Below, in pieces: positions 42,675 to 43,194 of a DNA stretch of 43,194 nucleotides. The stretch is from Ruminiclostridium sp. (GTDB taxonomy: Bacteria; Bacillota; Clostridia; Oscillospirales; Ruminococcaceae): assembly GCA_016282095.1 (NCBI GenBank), contig JAEEJW010000051.1, positions 1-43,194 on the forward strand, written 5' to 3'. A program made the position numbers and the translations under genes. A model generated the notes under the pieces. That model saw nothing but the letters and a program-made list of their open reading frames with translations. It had not been told where the DNA came from and did not search any database. Each line of letters begins with the position of its first letter. Positions within the stretch are counted from its first letter, which is position 1.

Positions 42675-42752
42675 GTGGGCTTAGCGTAGTTGGCCTAACG
42701 CGTCAGATTGTGGATCTGAAGATCGTGGGTTCGAATCCCACATCCCACCCCA
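42675..42752 (+). tRNA. tRNA-His (anticodon GUG)
   Basis: The cloverleaf folds by hand. The D stem is GCGT/ACGC. The anticodon stem TCAGA/TCTGA carries the loop TTGTGGA, anticodon GTG. The T arm GTGGG-TTCGAAT-CCCAC and an encoded CCA end the molecule. The preceding base (42674) is G, which can serve as the His-specific G-1 opposite discriminator C73. The acceptor stem has one mismatch, C6 against U67. The promoter and downstream terminator show a single-tRNA unit. Confidence 0.95.
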
Positions 42753-43009
42753 GCGGCGAGCCGCCGCTCCCAAACCGTCTGTCAATTTTGTGGCAGACGG
42801 TATTTTTCTGCCTCGCTGTCCAAAGAAAAATCTAAAGTGTTAACTACAGACAGCGGCGAGCCGCCGCTCCCAAACCGTCTGTCAATTTTGTGGCAGACGG
42901 TATTTTTCTGCCTCGCTGTCCAAAGAAAGATCTAAAGTGTTAACTACAGACAGCGGCGAGCCGCCGCTTCCAATCCGTCTGTTACCTTGGTAGCAGACGG
43001 ATTTTTTCT
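42753..43009 (+). repeat. 100-bp-period tandem array of terminator hairpins behind tRNA-His
   Basis: Unit starts are at 42753, 42853 and 42953, exactly 100 bp apart. Units 1 and 2 differ in one base (AAAAATC versus AAAGATC). Unit 3 keeps about 60 bp with several changes. Each unit begins with GCGGC-gagcc-GCCGC, then CCGTCTG ... CAGACGG with a T-run, then CTGCCTCGC. In unit 3 an inner pair is changed on both sides (C-G to U-A), so the stem is conserved. The span contains no gene. Confidence 0.9.
42776..42808 (+). terminator. tRNA-His terminator (copy 1; further copies about 42876-42908 and 42976-43008)
   Basis: CCGTCTG (about 42775-42781) pairs with CAGACGG, followed by TATTTTT. The same hairpin is repeated twice downstream. 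A fourth weaker hairpin, CCTGC / GCAGG followed by T6, lies near 43028-43060. Confidence 0.85.
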
Positions 43010-43100
43010 GCCTCGCAGACGTTTTATCCTGCTTTATCATTCCGCCTCGCAGGACTGTTTTTTCTGATTTCCGAACGCATTTTCAGCACATTCATTGTTC

Positions 43101-43129
43101 TTGACATTGAGCGGCAAATATTATATAAT
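43101..43129 (+). promoter_or_regulatory. Promoter of the gene at the right edge
   Basis: TTGACA (43101-43106), 17 nt, TATAAT (43124-43129). The ATG is 30 nt further on. Confidence 0.8.
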
Positions 43130-43159
43130 ATCAGTAAAACAAATTACAAAGGAACAGCT

Positions 43160-43194
43160 ATGAAAAAACATCTTCTTAAAATTTCCGCTGTCGC
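43160..43194 (+). CDS. Start of a probable secreted or lipoprotein gene (cut by window end)
   Basis: The first 11 residues, MKKHLLKISAV, follow AAAGGAA and a strong promoter. A basic start followed by hydrophobic residues is the opening of a signal peptide. Nothing more can be said of its function. Confidence 0.6.
   Translation, partial: MKKHLLKISAV

Noticed and set aside
42753-43009. CRISPR array
   Set aside because: The 100-bp period units are repeated terminators with no unique spacers of 30-40 nt and no cas genes.

Overview
The window looks like chromosomal DNA of a low-to-mid GC Clostridia bacterium, most likely a Ruminococcus-type member of the Oscillospiraceae. The evidence is a Gram-positive PolC, lipoproteins with Thr/Ala-rich linkers (TTTTTEAAATTE style), GGAGG-type ribosome binding sites, near-consensus sigma-A promoters, and plant-glycan hydrolases. 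The species assignment is inferred from gene content and protein style; no database search was possible.

Layout. (a) 1-5450: a 5'-partial sugar-ABC solute-binding lipoprotein (minus) is divergent from a four-gene plus-strand operon: GH43 beta-xylosidase-like, GH27 (possibly beta-L-arabinopyranosidase), a lipoprotein ending in a BECR-toxin-like domain, and a CPCC-type Cys-rich protein. It closes with a terminator. (b) 5476-9403 (plus): a GNAT, then prfB without the usual programmed frameshift but with a start-stop mini-ORF in its leader, then an rlmD-type rRNA methyltransferase overlapping prfB, a decayed 11-codon ORF, and a second GNAT. (c) 9512-14346 (minus): polC followed by a lone hisE. 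(d) 14384-19758 (minus): recG, a THUMP methyltransferase, an SPL-type radical SAM protein and an HI0933-family flavoprotein behind one promoter. (e) 19811-21248 (minus): a ParB/Noc-family protein and a small unknown protein, each with its own terminator. (f) 21269-24806 (plus): an apparently leaderless HEYGH membrane protein, a zinc-ribbon/pseudokinase/PASTA membrane protein, and pheA. (g) 24816-26460 (minus): a lipoprotein made of two tandem ~200-residue repeats. (h) 26553-33164 (minus): hom-pyrH-frr-uppS-cdsA-dxr-rseP, joining homoserine synthesis to nucleotide, translation, envelope-lipid and isoprenoid genes. (i) 33201-42593 (minus): manA-ROK kinase-ilvD-uvrB-alpha/beta hydrolase-uvrA, with 13-21 nt gaps and one visible promoter. 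(j) 42617-43194 (plus): tRNA-His(GUG), followed by a 100-bp-period array of terminator hairpins, then a strong promoter and the first codons of a signal-peptide gene cut by the window end.

Most genes are housekeeping and recognisable by motif. The less ordinary material is the hydrolase operon that ends in a toxin-like lipoprotein and a possible partner, the pseudokinase locus, the prfB leader, the duplicated lipoprotein, the tRNA-linked terminator repeats and the possible substrate switch in the GH27 enzyme. There is no insertion sequence, phage, CRISPR array or rRNA in the window.
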